This document shows positions 21,300 to 32,595 of a stretch of 64,000 nt of DNA, piece after piece. The stretch's first letter is position 1, and each line of letters starts with the position of its first letter. The position numbers were made by a program, and so were the translations under genes. Under the pieces are notes generated by a model. The model saw only the letters and a program-made list of their open reading frames with translations, had not been told where the DNA came from and did not search any database. Source of the stretch: Amphibalanus amphitrite (Eukaryota; Arthropoda; Thecostraca; Balanomorpha; Balanidae); contig NW_024881617.1 of NCBI RefSeq assembly GCF_019059575.1, positions 62,001-126,000 on the forward strand, given 5' to 3'.

Positions 21300-23045
21300 A
21301 TGGCTATCATATTCAAGCTTGTTTTACTGTGCATTGTTAGCATTTCTACTGCACAGGAAGAGGATCCCGATACGATGCAAAAATGGTATGATATGAACTC
21401 CATGTTTATAAGCTATGGATATCGTACATACGGCCATTGCCAACTGCGTGACTATACAGTATCATTCGACGGCAGACGTATAGAACTGGCAATTGAAGAT
21501 CTGCTCAAAAGAAGAGAAGATTTTTTCCACAAAACTGCCCGGTGGACTATAGACGAAAATGCAGAAGCTGCAGAAATAGGATACATGTTAAGCAGGCAAC
21601 AACCACCTAATGAGACTTTATTTGAATATGGAAAGCGCGAAATTGAGGAAAACACATGCATCAAATTCAAAAAAGTTGAGGAAACTGAGGACAAGGCATG
21701 TGACACAAAGGGTAACATAGACTACTTTTGTTTATACGAAGAGGAAGGCACATGCGCTGGAGAGTATGGACAAAATTTAACGAAGCCATCACTGTTCAGC
21801 ATAAGTGAAAACTGTGGACAACGTGGATTATTGCATGAGTTTGGCCATTTACTTGGATTATATCATGCCACCAGTAGATATGACAGAAAAAAATTCATAG
21901 ACGTCGCATTTAAGCAGATTGGTTACACAAATGATCAGTTCTTTAGACGTGCCATATTCCATGACTATGAGCTTTGTGACCATTCTACTGAACAGCAATT
22001 GGAAATGCCATATGACTACACCTCAATCATGCACCCCGGACCATTGGAGTGGACAGAAAACTATGAGCTCGTCATGATAACACACGATCCAGGTTACTTG
22101 TATTTAATTGATTATATTCAAGATTTCAACCCTCACTTGTCACACTATGACAAGTTTATGTTGAATAAATTATATAAATGTGATAAAATATACGGCAAAA
22201 AGTGTGGCTCCAAGACATGTGGGAAGCTTGGTTACCTAGCGAAAAATTGCACATGCATGTGTCCAAAGGGTACCTCAGGAGAAACTTGTTCAAGTGTGGA
22301 TTCAACTACGGATATCTACGATTTACCAAGCAAACCAGCTTGCTACAAAAAGGTGGACGCCGAAGACACGGAGTTTTCTCTTCAAGACGCTGGTCTAGAG
22401 AACATCGAAGGCCTGCAGGCGCCCTTCACCCAGCACTGTGTCATTGAGGTGGTCGCGGGGGACGAGTGCAAACTTCCCATGGTGAGCATCGACGCAAGGC
22501 AAACTATGCAAGCTATGCAGAATAGAATCAGATATTGGTTCGACAACGACGCTTTAGAATGCTCCTACTTCAGTGTGTTCTATAACGTCAGTCGCACCAA
22601 AACAAGAAATATTTGTTGGGACATGCTAGCTGTCAAACCTATGTATTGGATCTTCTCAAGACAAAGAAACTTCTGGATATTTGCCCGATTTAGAGATGAC
22701 AAAATAGCGACGGTGGCTGGTGGGATCCACATCTACTTCCACAGCACAGGAGACTATCGCTGCGATCTTAACGGCAACGACATCTTTGATGCTATTAACG
22801 CTGGAAGAGCTCGATCAATTGGCGGAGGGGAAGAGTCAGCAAAGGCCATGGCGATTGTCCTTCCAGCAGCAGCGGTCTGTCTCCTGATGGTGCTCGGCTT
22901 CATCTATATGAAGTATATTCGGCAACCAATGGACGTGGACGAAGAACAGCCCGCAGAGGGCGAAGGAGGAGGTGGCGGAGAAGAGGGAGGCGAAGAGGGA
23001 GGTGACGAACAAGCCGCAGAAAACGCCGATGCCGAGCCGGAGTAG
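21300..23045 (+). CDS. Membrane-anchored astacin metalloprotease (M12A), intronless
   Basis: A single open frame of 581 residues. The first ATG is at 21300; the signal peptide MAIIFKLVLLCIVSISTAQ follows at once. The catalytic domain holds the astacin zinc motif HEFGHLLGLYH at residues 179-189 (Glu180 as base), followed by ATSRYDR, and a Met-turn SIMHP with Met244. An EGF-like module (about 302-330), a CUB-like or unassigned Cys-bearing region (about 345-510), one membrane helix (about 516-540) and an acidic Gly/Glu-rich tail follow. It is expected to cleave extracellular proteins at the cell surface. Two family hallmarks are altered: the Glu after the third zinc His is Ala, and the Tyr after the Met-turn His is Pro. 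The 3' third is GC-richer than the 5' part. No introns are seen, so retroposition is possible. Confidence 0.9.
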   Translation: MAIIFKLVLLCIVSISTAQEEDPDTMQKWYDMNSMFISYGYRTYGHCQLRDYTVSFDGRRIELAIEDLLKRREDFFHKTARWTIDENAEAAEIGYMLSRQQPPNETLFEYGKREIEENTCIKFKKVEETEDKACDTKGNIDYFCLYEEEGTCAGEYGQNLTKPSLFSISENCGQRGLLHEFGHLLGLYHATSRYDRKKFIDVAFKQIGYTNDQFFRRAIFHDYELCDHSTEQQLEMPYDYTSIMHPGPLEWTENYELVMITHDPGYLYLIDYIQDFNPHLSHYDKFMLNKLYKCDKIYGKKCGSKTCGKLGYLAKNCTCMCPKGTSGETCSSVDSTTDIYDLPSKPACYKKVDAEDTEFSLQDAGLENIEGLQAPFTQHCVIEVVAGDECKLPMVSIDARQTMQAMQNRIRYWFDNDALECSYFSVFYNVSRTKTRNICWDMLAVKPMYWIFSRQRNFWIFARFRDDKIATVAGGIHIYFHSTGDYRCDLNGNDIFDAINAGRARSIGGGEESAKAMAIVLPAAAVCLLMVLGFIYMKYIRQPMDVDEEQPAEGEGGGGGEEGGEEGGDEQAAENADAEPE

Positions 23046-25538
23046 TGCAAAGATACCCACGAAGATTTAATTTGCATTCTAAATGCATTTCAAATTATCA
23101 GTTGGCGGGTTTCCGAAGGATCGTACTCGTCAGTACTCCACGTACCCTGTTGCAAGCTCATGTGGTCTATGTGTTAGCTTTTCAATATAATAAGTCATCG
23201 CATTTTCTTTGGCAATCTTCAGCCGTCATTGAAGGTCAGTTTTACCGATTTTGACGTTTTTATATATATATGTTCATGACTTGCCCACTAAAAGGCCACA
23301 AAATAACGAGAGTATATTCGAAACCTGCGAATCTAGCATGCAGGCATACAGATTTGACCTCGGGTCAGCGTTTGATACACAAAGGGCAAAAATCGTCGAA
23401 ATTTTTCTATACAGAGTTTGTGTTCTGAAACAATTTTGATAAAAAGCATATACGTTAGCGCTTTAAAAAGCAATGTTTCCGTATCGCAACACGTCGGATG
23501 GTCCTATAACTTGGCCCAGAAGTTGAAGGTGACTAGCTCGAAAAAGTTGACCTCAGGTCATGCGGTCATTACCTGACCAGAAAGCAACCCTGCATGTCCG
23601 CCGATCCGTACAAACGCTTCCAAGGTGTCCGTCGCTTGAGCATGCCTACGAAAAGTTACTATCGCCAAACTGATGTCACGAAATATCCGTGATATCTCCT
23701 GCGTCACGCTGTCCAGCCACATCTCAGGGGTGTCGCCTGGCCCACCTTCCCCAGAGAGTTAACAACTTAACACTGACGTGTAGGTAGCCTTGGTCTCCCC
23801 GTGTCACTGTGCTCACATTACCACGAAGTTAGTCAGCGTGAACAAATCGGAAGGAATCTGTTGCCATGGTTGCCCTGTACCACAAGATAAACACCGCAGA
23901 GCCAAAAGCGAGAGCACAACATCCATCGGCTCAATGGGAGCATACTTCCGACGGGAATGTTTCTGGAAAACCGGCTCCGACGCATTAGCAGCTGGCATGC
24001 CGCATCCAAACAGGCGAGTCAGGCGATATGAAGCATTTATTGCCAGCCATTCAGCTCTCCGCATCCTGCCACAGAGGCGGACGCTTCATGGTCAGTTATG
24101 CGCAGCAATCATTGGCAATGGTACGACACATTCCATTGCACCATTCCATCAGCATGACGCCATTCGATTCAACCATTCTACAAATGCGACGCCATTCCAC
24201 ACATACAACGTCACATCTCATCCCCTCACATCTCATTTGGCTCTCCACATATCCACAAACTCCACTCATCGCGGCTCCTCGGACGTAGGCAGGCTGCCGC
24301 TGCCCTCACCGCAGTGCCGATAGCCCGACCACTAACATCTCCACCCCTAGGGCGCGGGACAGTGGGGCACCCGGCTGAGGCCGCGTCGCGGTCTGCCGCA
24401 GAGGCCAGCCCACTCCAAACAGCAGTCGACAAACCCCAGGCGGCCCCAGCTCCCGTCCCGATCCCCGCGCGCCGGCTGGCAGTCCTCTGCTTACTTTTCG
24501 TGTCATCCACGAGCGCATTAATGCATCAGCACGTACAGTGGGGCCCGGGAAATAATGACGTCACCACGGAGACCGGTGACGTCACATAAAACACACGAGA
24601 TACCACAGAGGTTGATCAACAGTGCGGTATCGGTATGCGTCGTGCACGCACAAGCACAGGCACGCGTGCCCGGACGCACATTGTTACTACTGTGATACAA
24701 ACGTGCTGCAAATGTGCAAACTGCGGCAAAAACGCACTTGGATGAGTCAGGTACTGCCAATGAAATGCCCCGTGATGATGGCACATCGGAAATCATGGTC
24801 ACCACACGGGCAGTTGGGGATCATCTTACAGCTAGACGACCTTAGAAATCAAACATGCCTGACAACAGCAACTCTTTAGCAATGCGCAGTGCCAAACTAT
24901 AAACATTGAAGCCACGCAGACGAGTAACCCAACACCAAACACATACCCGTGCCCCCAGCTAGCGGCGGTGAATCTACCAATCACGTGTTTATTGTTATAC
25001 TGCAGATGTCCGCTGCAGTTATATCCTAAGATTAATACAAATCATTCGATCGCCACGGTATAAAAGCTTCTGCAGCGTACAGGTGAATCGCTCAGAGCGC
25101 ATGTGATGTCATGTTCTATCTACATTTCGTAATGTTATTAATGATACACAGAAAACCGAGTACATCAAAACCTCACTTTGGAAATGACTCATTCCAAACA
25201 GACATCCAATAAATCTTCTACGGTGTTTAGGTCTAACGGCACAAGTATGGCAGCAACTTGTAGTGGCAGGCAACACCGTTCCGACGTGACACGTAACAGG
25301 AGATCCGCAAAATCGTTCATCCGTGCAGCGGGCATAACCCCAAATACGCTCACAAAAGCCATGAGCTTTTATGACGCACGAATATAATGCGCTCAAACCC
25401 GCGCAAGTTTGTATGAAATAACATGCCAAAACATCACATACGTAAAAATGAAGGCATGAATGTTAACAGACACATAACTCGTACAAATGCTACGTATTAT
25501 AGCTATGTTGTAAATGACAACTTTTAAATCAACATCAA
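23046..25538. other. Intergenic region downstream of the astacin gene
   Basis: No supported exon. A GC-rich patch at about 24290-24600 has frames on both strands without recognisable protein; the two perfect CRE sites at 24556-24584 are at its edge. Confidence 0.4.
24556..24584. promoter_or_regulatory. Pair of perfect CRE palindromes
   Basis: TGACGTCA occurs at 24556-24563 and 24577-24584, with starts 21 bp apart, that is two helical turns, beside a GC-rich island. Such sites bind CREB/ATF-type bZIP factors. No transcript start can be assigned. Confidence 0.45.
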
Positions 25539-25542
25539 CATC

Positions 25543-27340
25543 GGGGCATTCCACGTTAAATCAAACACCGAAATCCGTCATCCCCTTCGATTTTTCTGAA
25601 AATTTGTAGGCAGACTGGGCATGGTTCAAAACTGAGTTACGTATAATATTTTCGAAATTTGATAACGTATCGCTGAGATATAGGTCATCGAATATAGCGA
25701 AAAATGCGACACATCAATTTTTTAAATGGCTATAACTCTGGTTCCTTTTCTGGTATCAAAATGATATTAACAGGGTCTTATAGGCAATTGATAAGGCTTT
25801 GATTTTTAATTATAAAGTTAAATTGAAGTGACCTTGAAATGCATTTGACCTTGAATTAAAACATAAAAATTTAAATAGCAAAAAACACGTCACCTTCGAT
25901 TTGGGTAATTTTTACATATTATGTCCGTCACAATGTTCCTAACCATCTGTGAAAAAATTGGAGTGGGCCATTCATAACTTTCGCGGCAAACGCCGTTTTC
26001 ATACATCAACATCACGCAACCGCGCGTGACCTTGAAAGACAGAGTCAAGACATGCTTGCTTGTGTACACTTTCTGAAATGAATGATTGCTGATTAGTGAT
26101 ATCCCAAACTCTGCGAGAATGGAAATGCATAGTCATCGTAGTCAAGCATTCACGTTCCATAGTAAAAGTGTCTCAGGCAAACGGTATTTTGCGGTGAATT
26201 TTGAGCCGTGTGGAAATGCATCATGAAGTAAATTCAACGAAAACATTATCACGCAACGATATCTTCACGTCTTTTGATCTTCACTATACGAAAGAACATA
26301 CATTTTTTAGTATGTATGGGGAATTTCTAGTTAATCCAATAATAAATATGGCAGTTAGAGGCCTGCTAAGAGTAACATGTCGCCGGCTGAGGCGGGCTCG
26401 GCCGATGCGGGAAACGCAGCAATCACAATTTTGTGTTTACACGTTCATATTTCAATTGTTTACCAACCGATTTTCAAAATTTATTCACCATAAGATTGCC
26501 TGTACATTTCTGAGTCTTCTCACAAAATTTGACGCGAATCGAACGTAATCAGCGGTAGGGAGCGCGATGTAAAGACGGAACCGTTCCGTTCCGTCCCGGC
26601 ACAGTCTACAATTCAGGCGGCGCGTATAGCGGTCGGCGCCGGCTGCCGAGTCGCCGCGTCGCTGCGGCGACAGGATGTTCACTTTACACCGCTATTACTA
26701 GAACAGTTGTGAACCGATTTTCTTATTGCTTGCACGATGAGATGTCCAATTCAATTCTTAACAGGTAGCCATAATTAAGTTCGCATTAATCTTATGAGAT
26801 ATTGGCGAAAAACAGGAGGGGTGGGCGAAATTCGCTCTTCCCCCTCCACTGCGCGTGCTAACATACGTTTGCATATGTGCAATTTTCTTCAAAACTTATG
26901 AATGGCCCACTCTAATTTTTTCACAGGTTGTTAAGAATATGGTAGGCAATAAAATATATGAAAATGAGCCAAATCGAAGGTGACGTGTTTTTTGCTATTT
27001 CAATATTTGTGCTTAAGAACAGAGTTAAGCAAATTTCAAGGTCATATATTTAAGTAGGTGCAATTCTAAACAAATGCTTAAGAAATTACCTAAACAGTAA
27101 GGTTTATTTCATTCAAATCAAACAAGTACAACCAAAGTTATGGTCGTTCAAAAATATAAAGATGCAACATTTTGTAAAAATTTGATGCCCTATATTTAGA
27201 AGACCTGTGGTCAGAATGTGCAAAAAACATCAATGTAATGTCCGGGGCCACACAGGAACTCGCTCACAAATTTATAATGAAATCGCTGATGGTAAGGTGC
27301 AAAACAGCCGATTTTTGTTCGATTTGACGTGGAATGCCCC
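25543..27340. mobile_element. Palindromic 1.8-kb element with 4-bp CATC duplication
   Basis: The termini GGGGCATTCCACGTTAAATC (left) and GGGGCATTCCACGTCAAATC (right, inverted) differ at one base. CATC flanks both sides (25539-25542 and 27341-27344). Long subterminal inverted repeats also pair about 25865-25985 with 26890-27010, including ACACGTCACCTTCGATT and GAATGGCCCA-type blocks. The unique core contains no recognisable transposase. The superfamily is not clear from the ends. Confidence 0.8.
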
Positions 27341-27344
27341 CATC

Positions 27345-27666
27345 TTGTTAAATCATTCTACTAGTTATTCGTAGCGATGGTCGAAATAATCGCTGCCATC
27401 CAGCCAAATTCATCGGCTCATCAAGCGTACCGTAAACCACACCACTCAATTGACCATAAGAATGAGCAAATCACACCACTACGTTATTATATCACCGTTA
27501 TTGATTAGGTGACCGGATGGGGCAGCGAGCATACGCCACAAATAATGATTAATAATTTCATAATGACATTGGTTATTATTAGCACCAATGTTTTTAATAC
27601 AATTATGTTTTCCAGTGATAACATTGATAACCTCATATTATCATAGGTAATTTAATAATTTGATAA
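27345..27666. other. Spacer between two mobile elements
   Basis: AT-rich; nothing recognised. Confidence 0.4.
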
Positions 27667-27670
27667 TTAA

Positions 27671-28853
27671 CCCGCGCCCCACTGGGGTCTGTGTATAACA
27701 CGCCCTACTGGGGGGGGGGGGGGCTATTCATAGCCCCCCCTCCTAACTCCGAAACTACTGGGCCGATCGTCAAAATTCAAACGGCGTCTGATAGCCCCGG
27801 AAAAACTGTCGAGCGAAACCTAATTTCATTGACCTCGAGGTCACCGATGACGTCACAGGTCAGGTCAAAGTAAAAATTATTAGCACTTTGGCTTGTTCAC
27901 ATTTTGGGCTCTGGCCGCCGTCTTACAAGTCAGATCAGGCTCATTTTTGGTTTCCACACTCGTGAACAGATGCTCTAGATACCTTGAGGGTACCAAACTT
28001 GTACTTTGATTTTCAGGTCAGGGTCAGGTCATCACAGGTCACGAAAATATTATATCATGCGTCGGTCACGTGACACATGTTTTATGGTCCATTTAGGCCA
28101 TAGATTTCGAATTTGATGTCGTCTATGTCATTCGAGGTCATTTTGAGTCGAATTTAGCTTAGGTCAGGTCACTTTCAGGTCAAAAAAGGTCAAATTTTGA
28201 AGTTGAAATTTTTCAACAAAAAAGGTGTCTATTGGATGCAGTTTGAGCTCAGGAACACGATGGTGCCATTTATATTGGTGTACGATGCCAAATACGTACT
28301 GAAAAATTGATTTGAAAAATTAATAATTGTGAATTTTTTGCAATAATGCGTATAACTTGACCATTTTTGAAGATATTTAGCTAAAACTTGCTAGAGTTAG
28401 TCATAATCATGCGTTCTGTCACATATATTCCGGTTTTTTCGAAAAGTCAAAAACTTTTTGAAAAAAATATAAAAATATAAATTTTGAATATTATTATATA
28501 AAATTTTCGAAATTTTCAAAATTTTGAAAATCCGAGATAGCAGTTTGATAGCGCGGTCAATTCTGAGTTCTTTCATGCAAAGAAATTGGATCTAGCTTAA
28601 AAACTGAGCTCTTGGGAGCGATTGCCGTGGTTCAATGTTTTGCGTCGAAATCGGACGAACATGACGTCACTCTGACGTCATTTCCGGCCGACCTATGGTA
28701 GCTACGAAGTTCAAATTTTGACACAAGGTGTCAAATTGATGCAGCCGAAGGTACTGAAAGTTTGGCGTCGATCCGTCAAGCGGTTTGGAAGTTATTGCAG
28801 AAAAACGGGAGGGGGGCTATAAATAGCCCCCCCCCCCCCCAGTGGGGCGCGGG
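27671..28853 (-). mobile_element. TTAA-flanked piggyBac-type element D (inverted copy of C)
   Basis: It is bounded by TTAA at 27667-27670 and 28854-28857. The whole element is the reverse complement of element C with few differences, including the double terminal motif (here at the left), the CTATTTATAG-type hairpin core (here at the right) and the paired TGACGTCA sites (28662 and 28673). Near identity indicates recent transposition or gene conversion. There is no coding capacity. Confidence 0.88.
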
Positions 28854-28857
28854 TTAA

Positions 28858-29214
28858 GTAAAGCTACTGGTTTTGAAAACAAGCAAATCTAATCACTCTG
28901 GGTTCACATTTGGCCAATCTTTTCAATGCAATGCATGACCCTCACGCGCATTATTGGTAAAAAACGCATAATTATACAAAAAAAAACACGCAAGGGTAGC
29001 AATCCGCGCCGCTTGCTTCCGGAAACAATTCGCCGGCTGCCGGCGCGGAACCAGCCTTCAATCCAACTCTCGCCTAAACTAACTCCCGACTCCAGACACT
29101 ATCAGCCCACTGAGCGTTGCATGTGACTCCGTCCGAAATCATCCCCAAATCGCGGCTCCCACAATTCATTAGCTCAACAAAGACTGCGGCGGGAATCTAG
29201 CCCACACCAGTGGC

Positions 29215-29245
<31 letters not shown>

Positions 29246-30931
29246 GGGCGCGAACGCAGCGCGCAATATCGCTATATGCGTGAGTGGTGTGCTGGGAGTT
29301 ACTGCATCTATGTATTTTCCGTGTCATCAGCCATGGAGGTGATCGTGCCAACCAACCAGCCACCGCTCGGTAGGATATACTGGGACGGAGGGTGTGGGGA
29401 GCGAGGGAGGGTGGCGCGGGATTGGGTCGGGCGGGACCAGACGGGGAGGGGAGGAACTGCGGGTCGGGAGATGAGGGGAGGGAACGGGGAGTAGGGTGAG
29501 GGTGAGACTAGCTGACACGAGCGGCGGCTCAGGGCAGATCAGGCCCGGCGTCACGTCATCAGAGCCGGATGAGGGCTGAATGGAATAGCGCTGTCCGCCG
29601 CCGTTCGAGCGAAAACCCGCTGACGCTCCCACCCGCGCTACTGCCGTTTGGATAACAAATGGAAATACCCTTTTCAACAAATTCATTTTTTTCAAAATGA
29701 CGCCACTAGCTAGCCCGCTTTATAAATTTCATCTGAAGGCCTTCATTTTTACTTCCACTTGTCTCTCCAAGTCGCACACTCGTTCCCGATCTCAAAATAG
29801 CGGGCCAGGCTCATCACCCGATATCTCCGCTCGTGATCTCTCGGCTTCGTGACGGCGCGTCAGCCCGCTGGCACTGCGGGCCAGTTAGCACCTATCGGGC
29901 GTCCGTCCTCCCGTCAGCCGGGGCCGCCTTCAGTGACAGTTGTGACGTGTCACTGGCCGGGCCGGCGGCTGCGGCGCGCGGCTCACCGTCTCAGGGCACC
30001 GCCGAGCCCCGAAGTACGAGTAATTCAGGTCGGATTCGTGTCAGCGTGCCAGGACCCCCGTAGAGCGGCCGCCGGCCACACCAGCGCAACTGCACGACAC
30101 GGCCACTCAGGCGTCCGATATTTCTTCCGCGTTTACGCTGCGTCCCGCGGTGCAACTAGCAATCTAGTGCAGGCGTCTCCAGTGTATCAGAAAAGATGAC
30201 GCAACTCTTTCGGTACCCAACAGCGCAGTCCATATCCAAACCCACCCAACCCGACCGAAATCGAGCCGGAAGGCAGTTCGATGCGCCCGTATACCCAGAG
30301 GTCTGTCACGTAGGCTGGCTAACGTTTTGACTGTCGTGACACACTTCTGAAGTCGCCGCCGCCGCCGCCGCTGCGCAGTCAGTCATCATCCGCGCGTGAC
30401 GAAAACTTTACGGCCCGGGTCGAAACTAATCCCGAGTCTCTGCGAAGTGACACCCACCTCTGGCCAACCGTCAGCCGCTCGGACTGAGTCGGACGCGGGC
30501 GTCTCCCGCACTGCGAGTCACTGCCGACCAGCGGCCAGTGACTCCGAACAGCACTGGTAAGGCTGGGTTATCCCTCGTTGCATAGACGGTGAGTCGTTGA
30601 GAGTCACCGCCAGCGGTTTTCTCAACGCTATGGACGATGAACGTGGCACCGTAGGCGGATAACGAGGCATAACACAGTGGCGCCTAACCGGATCGGCCTC
30701 TCCATTGGGGCGAGTAGGCCTGAACACATGTAGTATTACTCTCCACTGGGATTAGAGTGAAGTACACACTTCCCACCCAGGCAATGGTCAGTGAACTGGT
30801 TTTAACCACTTCAGCGAACGGCTCTACCTACACCCCACAGCGGCGTTCTTGAACAGCGCCAAATCTGCCACCCTCCCTCAGTATCTCTCCTCCCCCTCTC
30901 TCCACCCTCCTCCCCGCTCTACCTCACCGCT
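28858..30931. other. GC-rich region downstream of the bZIP gene
   Basis: Contains (CGG)n and (GCC)n runs (29211-29247 and 30352-30371) and CpG-rich patches at 29380-29640 and 29830-30110. Several open frames up to 120 codons are compositional, with no recognisable protein. Because the minus-strand bZIP gene ends at 30932, part of this may be its 3' UTR or an unrelated promoter. Confidence 0.4.
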
Positions 30932-31332
30932 CTACATCCGTTCACCGTGCGCCAGCGGCGGCTGGAGCGAGGCTCGGCCGGCCACAGACGCGGCCGGCAG
31001 CCGGTACTGGCGCAGCGGCGGCGGCCGCTGAGCCGACTGCTGCAGCCGCTGTCCGCCGGCCGGCGCCGGCTGCAGCAGGATCAGCTGGTGGGTGGCCCCG
31101 CTGGCCACCGGCAGAGTGGGTACCGCGGCGCCGGAGGAGAACACCAGAGGCACGGATGAGGTGACGCCGGCCACAGAGGCGGTCGGCACGGCGCCGGCCG
31201 GCCGCGCCACGCGCCGCACCTCTTCGGGTGGAGAGACGAGGCCAGCGCCGGACGGTACCGGTGCCTCAGCGCCCATCAGTCGCGTCAGGTCGTCCAGCTC
31301 CAGCCGAGAGAGGCCGTCAGTGTCGGCCGGCG
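30932..31332 (-). CDS. Probable last exon of the bZIP gene
   Basis: On the minus strand an acceptor (CTTGTGTGCCCACAG) precedes an open exon of 401 bases that ends in TAG at 30932. Its entry phase needs one base from the previous exon, exactly what the zipper exon at 50527 leaves. It adds 133 codons including the stop. The start is acidic (ADTDGLSRLELDDLTRLM, a possible helix), followed by Pro/Ala/Gln/Leu-rich sequence typical of disordered activation regions. The link to the zipper exon is inferred from strand, phase and the lack of any other candidate, across 19 kb. If it is wrong, this could be a separate gene or a compositional frame. Confidence 0.55.
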
Positions 31333-31530
31333 CTGTGGGCACACAAGAGGGCAGGCCAGGTCACTAAACGGTGTCGGCCAGGGCTGTAGGGAAACACAAC
31401 GGGACAGGTCGGGTCAGGTCGGGTCAGGTCACTAAACCGTGTCCGTCGGGGCTGTACGCACGCATCACGACAGGGTCGGGTCAGGTCAGGCCACTAAGCC
31501 GTTTCAGCCGGGGCTGCGGACACACACCAA
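31333..31530. repeat. Tandem duplication of a 3' splice site
   Basis: A unit of about 51-68 bases starting at the exon boundary (GTGTCGGCCGGCGCTGTGGG) is repeated three more times into the intron. Seen on the minus strand, every copy keeps an AG at the acceptor position (31333, 31384, 31452 and 31514). The units also contain GGGTCAGGTCACTAAACC, an AGGTCA-bearing block. Confidence 0.75.
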
Positions 31531-32514
31531 GACATGTCATGTCGGCTCACACCGATCAATAGGGGCCTTGACAGACATGACTTCGGAAATACGAGATGTC
31601 TTGTCATGTCAGGTCACACCAAGCCGCCAGAAGTCAAACAGCTGCCAAGGGAAATCGACAAGCTAATACTGCCGGGTCCGGTCACATATGCTAGGTGAGA
31701 GCCTTGCCTTAGCATTCAGTGACATCTGTTTCCTACGAGCTTATCAAACGAGCTTATCAAACCAGCGGGGCAGCATCTGTTAAAGCTGAATGAATTTAAT
31801 GTGCCGGGTAATATTCATCACATGACACATCTTTGGTGTCCTGTTAGCGCCGATATACACTGCAAGGATGACGTACAGTCCACAGCAGAAGTAATGTGTG
31901 GTTTCAGTCATGGGTATGTTCTGCTTCTGAAGCCTAGGAACGATAAGCCAGACTGCAACGAGACTTTAAATGTAGCTTACATGTATCTTCACCCTTGCAG
32001 CTACAACTTTATCTATTGACGTCATCTTTTCAATCAGTCCGCATTTAAAAATCGTCGGTCAAAGCCATCCGTTGAGATTGGTAAAACCACACATTACTTT
32101 AGCGGTGGGCTGTACATCTGTGGCATATTATTAAAATGATCCAATAGTATGGATATTGATGAGGGATTTGGCACTCGACAGCTGCCCGTGGCATGCACGC
32201 TTGACTTGGTCACTTAATTACATCCTGGACGAAGTTCCATCCCTTAAGACACATCATCCCCGAGAGTGTTGATCAAGCTCACTTCACAACTTTGTGCTTG
32301 TTGCCTTATTGCGTAACTGTCTGGCGAACTTTCATTGAAATCAAAACACACCGCGAAGACTTCCTGCGCCGTTCCCATCCCAATCGAACGCGCCTCGCGT
32401 CGCGGATGGTGCCCGGGAGGTAGGCTGTTCCGCAGCACACAGTAGTTCCCATTCCTCTCACCAGATGTCTCTCACCAATGACGCCTGATAGGGTAGACTG
32501 TGCCGTACAGCCTC

Positions 32515-32595
32515 AACCCCCCTCCACGAAGCGCTCGAGTCGGCTCGAGCGCTCCCCGAGCGCTCCCCGCGCTCGAGTCGGCGGGGAGCGGCGTT
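32515..32595. repeat. Short CGCTCGAG-based tandem repeat
   Basis: Units around CGCTCGAGTCGG and GAGCGCTCCCC alternate three to four times, giving strong local self-complementarity. Confidence 0.6.

Noticed and set aside
26201..26548. 115-codon frame within the palindromic element
   Set aside because: It has no transposase features; the element appears non-autonomous.
14319..28853. CRISPR-like or other prokaryotic repeat system
   Set aside because: Repeats are long inverted transposons with target duplications in a genome with introns; there are no short regularly spaced repeats.
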